Below, piece after piece: positions 48,307 to 48,989 of a stretch of DNA of 48,989 nt (within the stretch, counting starts at the first letter, position 1; each line of letters begins with the position of its first letter). The translations under genes were made by a program, and so were the position numbers. The notes under the pieces were generated by a model, which saw only the letters and a program-made list of their open reading frames with translations, had not been told where the DNA came from and did not search any database. This DNA is from Solirubrobacteraceae bacterium (GTDB taxonomy: Bacteria; Actinomycetota; Thermoleophilia; Solirubrobacterales; Solirubrobacteraceae): assembly GCA_017882455.1 (NCBI GenBank), contig JADGPL010000023.1, forward strand, positions 1-48,989, read 5' to 3'.

Positions 48307-48989
48307 ATAGTTACGGCCGCCGTTTACCGGGGCTTAGCTTCGCTGCTTCGAACCGAAGTCCTGACAACTCCACGTAACCTTCCGGCACCGGGCAGGCGTC
48401 AGCCCCTATACGTCGTCTTTCGACTTAGCAGAGACCTGTGTTTTTGGTAAACAGTCGCTTCAGCCAATTCACTGCGGCCCTCTCGGACTCCACTCGCGAA
48501 GAGCTTCACCCTACTGGGGCGCCCCTTATCCCGAAGTTACGGGGCGATTTTGCCGAGTTCCTTAACGAGGGTTATCTCGATCACCTTAGTATTCTCTACT
48601 TGCCCACCTGTGTCGGTTTTGGTACGGGCACGCGCTTCCTCCCTAGAGGATTTTCTTGGAGGTATGGCGTCAGGGACTCGCCGGCTTAACGCCAGCTGGC
48701 ATCGCACCTCAGGTTATGCGGCCCCGCATTTAACAAGGGCCACCCCTACATGCTTACCCCAGGACAACCATCGCCTGGGTTCCCCTAGCCTTCCTCGTCC
48801 CCCCATCGGTCAAACGGAAGCGACGTGGTACAGGAATATCAACCTGTTGGCCATCGACTACGCCTTTCGGCCTCGCCTTAGGTCCCGACTAACCCTGAGC
48901 AGACGAACTTTACTCAGGAATCCTTGGGCAATCGGTGGAGGGGATTCTCACCCCTCTTTCGTTACTTATGCCGGCATTCTCACTTCCCA

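Overview
High-GC bacterial chromosome. The gene set points to Actinomycetota: SepF, a GarA-type FHA protein, an FtsR-type MerR regulator, an RsiG-like protein, a wax ester synthase, and many starts with a TANNNT -10 element only 6-8 bases upstream. Short HisG with HisZ, insertion-less ProS and a single-motif RsiG fit a deep lineage such as Thermoleophilia (Solirubrobacterales-like) better than Actinomycetia. That placement is inference.

Layout. 1-11 kb is mixed accessory and metabolic: a partial cytochrome P450, a membrane-anchored esterase, an RlpA-like cell-wall protein behind a c-di-AMP riboswitch and a CRP-like site, small membrane proteins, WS/DGAT, NAD synthetase, two lipoproteins, a thioesterase and a membrane-tethered HTH protein. 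11-18 kb holds an FAD oxidase/SRPBCC pair, a garA-ftsR-apt operon, an rsiG-like gene, pgsA, proS and a ParE-type toxin-antitoxin pair. 18-31 kb holds sodA and the conserved translation/envelope block rpsB-tsf-pyrH-frr-uppS-cdsA-dxr-rseP-ispG, interrupted by a secreted PKD/IPT protein and a methyltransferase. 30-36 kb is the cell-division and lipoprotein cluster pgeF-yggS-sepF-proC-yggT-lspA-rluD, with cca and hisF upstream. 37-44 kb is the histidine operon murA-hisZ-hisG-hisD-hisB-hisH-hisA, separated from hisF by a VapBC-like module on the other strand.

44.9-49 kb is the 3' part of an rRNA operon on the minus strand: 5S and a 23S gene that runs off the window. Matching the conserved 23S sequence shows that the gene is cut by four group I introns. 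Three sit within 35 nt of mature rRNA (E. coli positions 1917, 1931, 1951) and the fourth follows position 2604. One carries an intact LAGLIDADG frame, one a frameshifted LAGLIDADG remnant, and two are ORF-less.

Other points worth attention: a family of 22-bp palindromes centred on CCATGG-like cores, one copy lying in frame inside hisF; possible joint cAMP (CRP) and c-di-AMP control of the RlpA-like gene; a MurA with Asp in place of the catalytic Cys; and a single-motif RsiG-like putative c-di-GMP sensor next to the garA operon.
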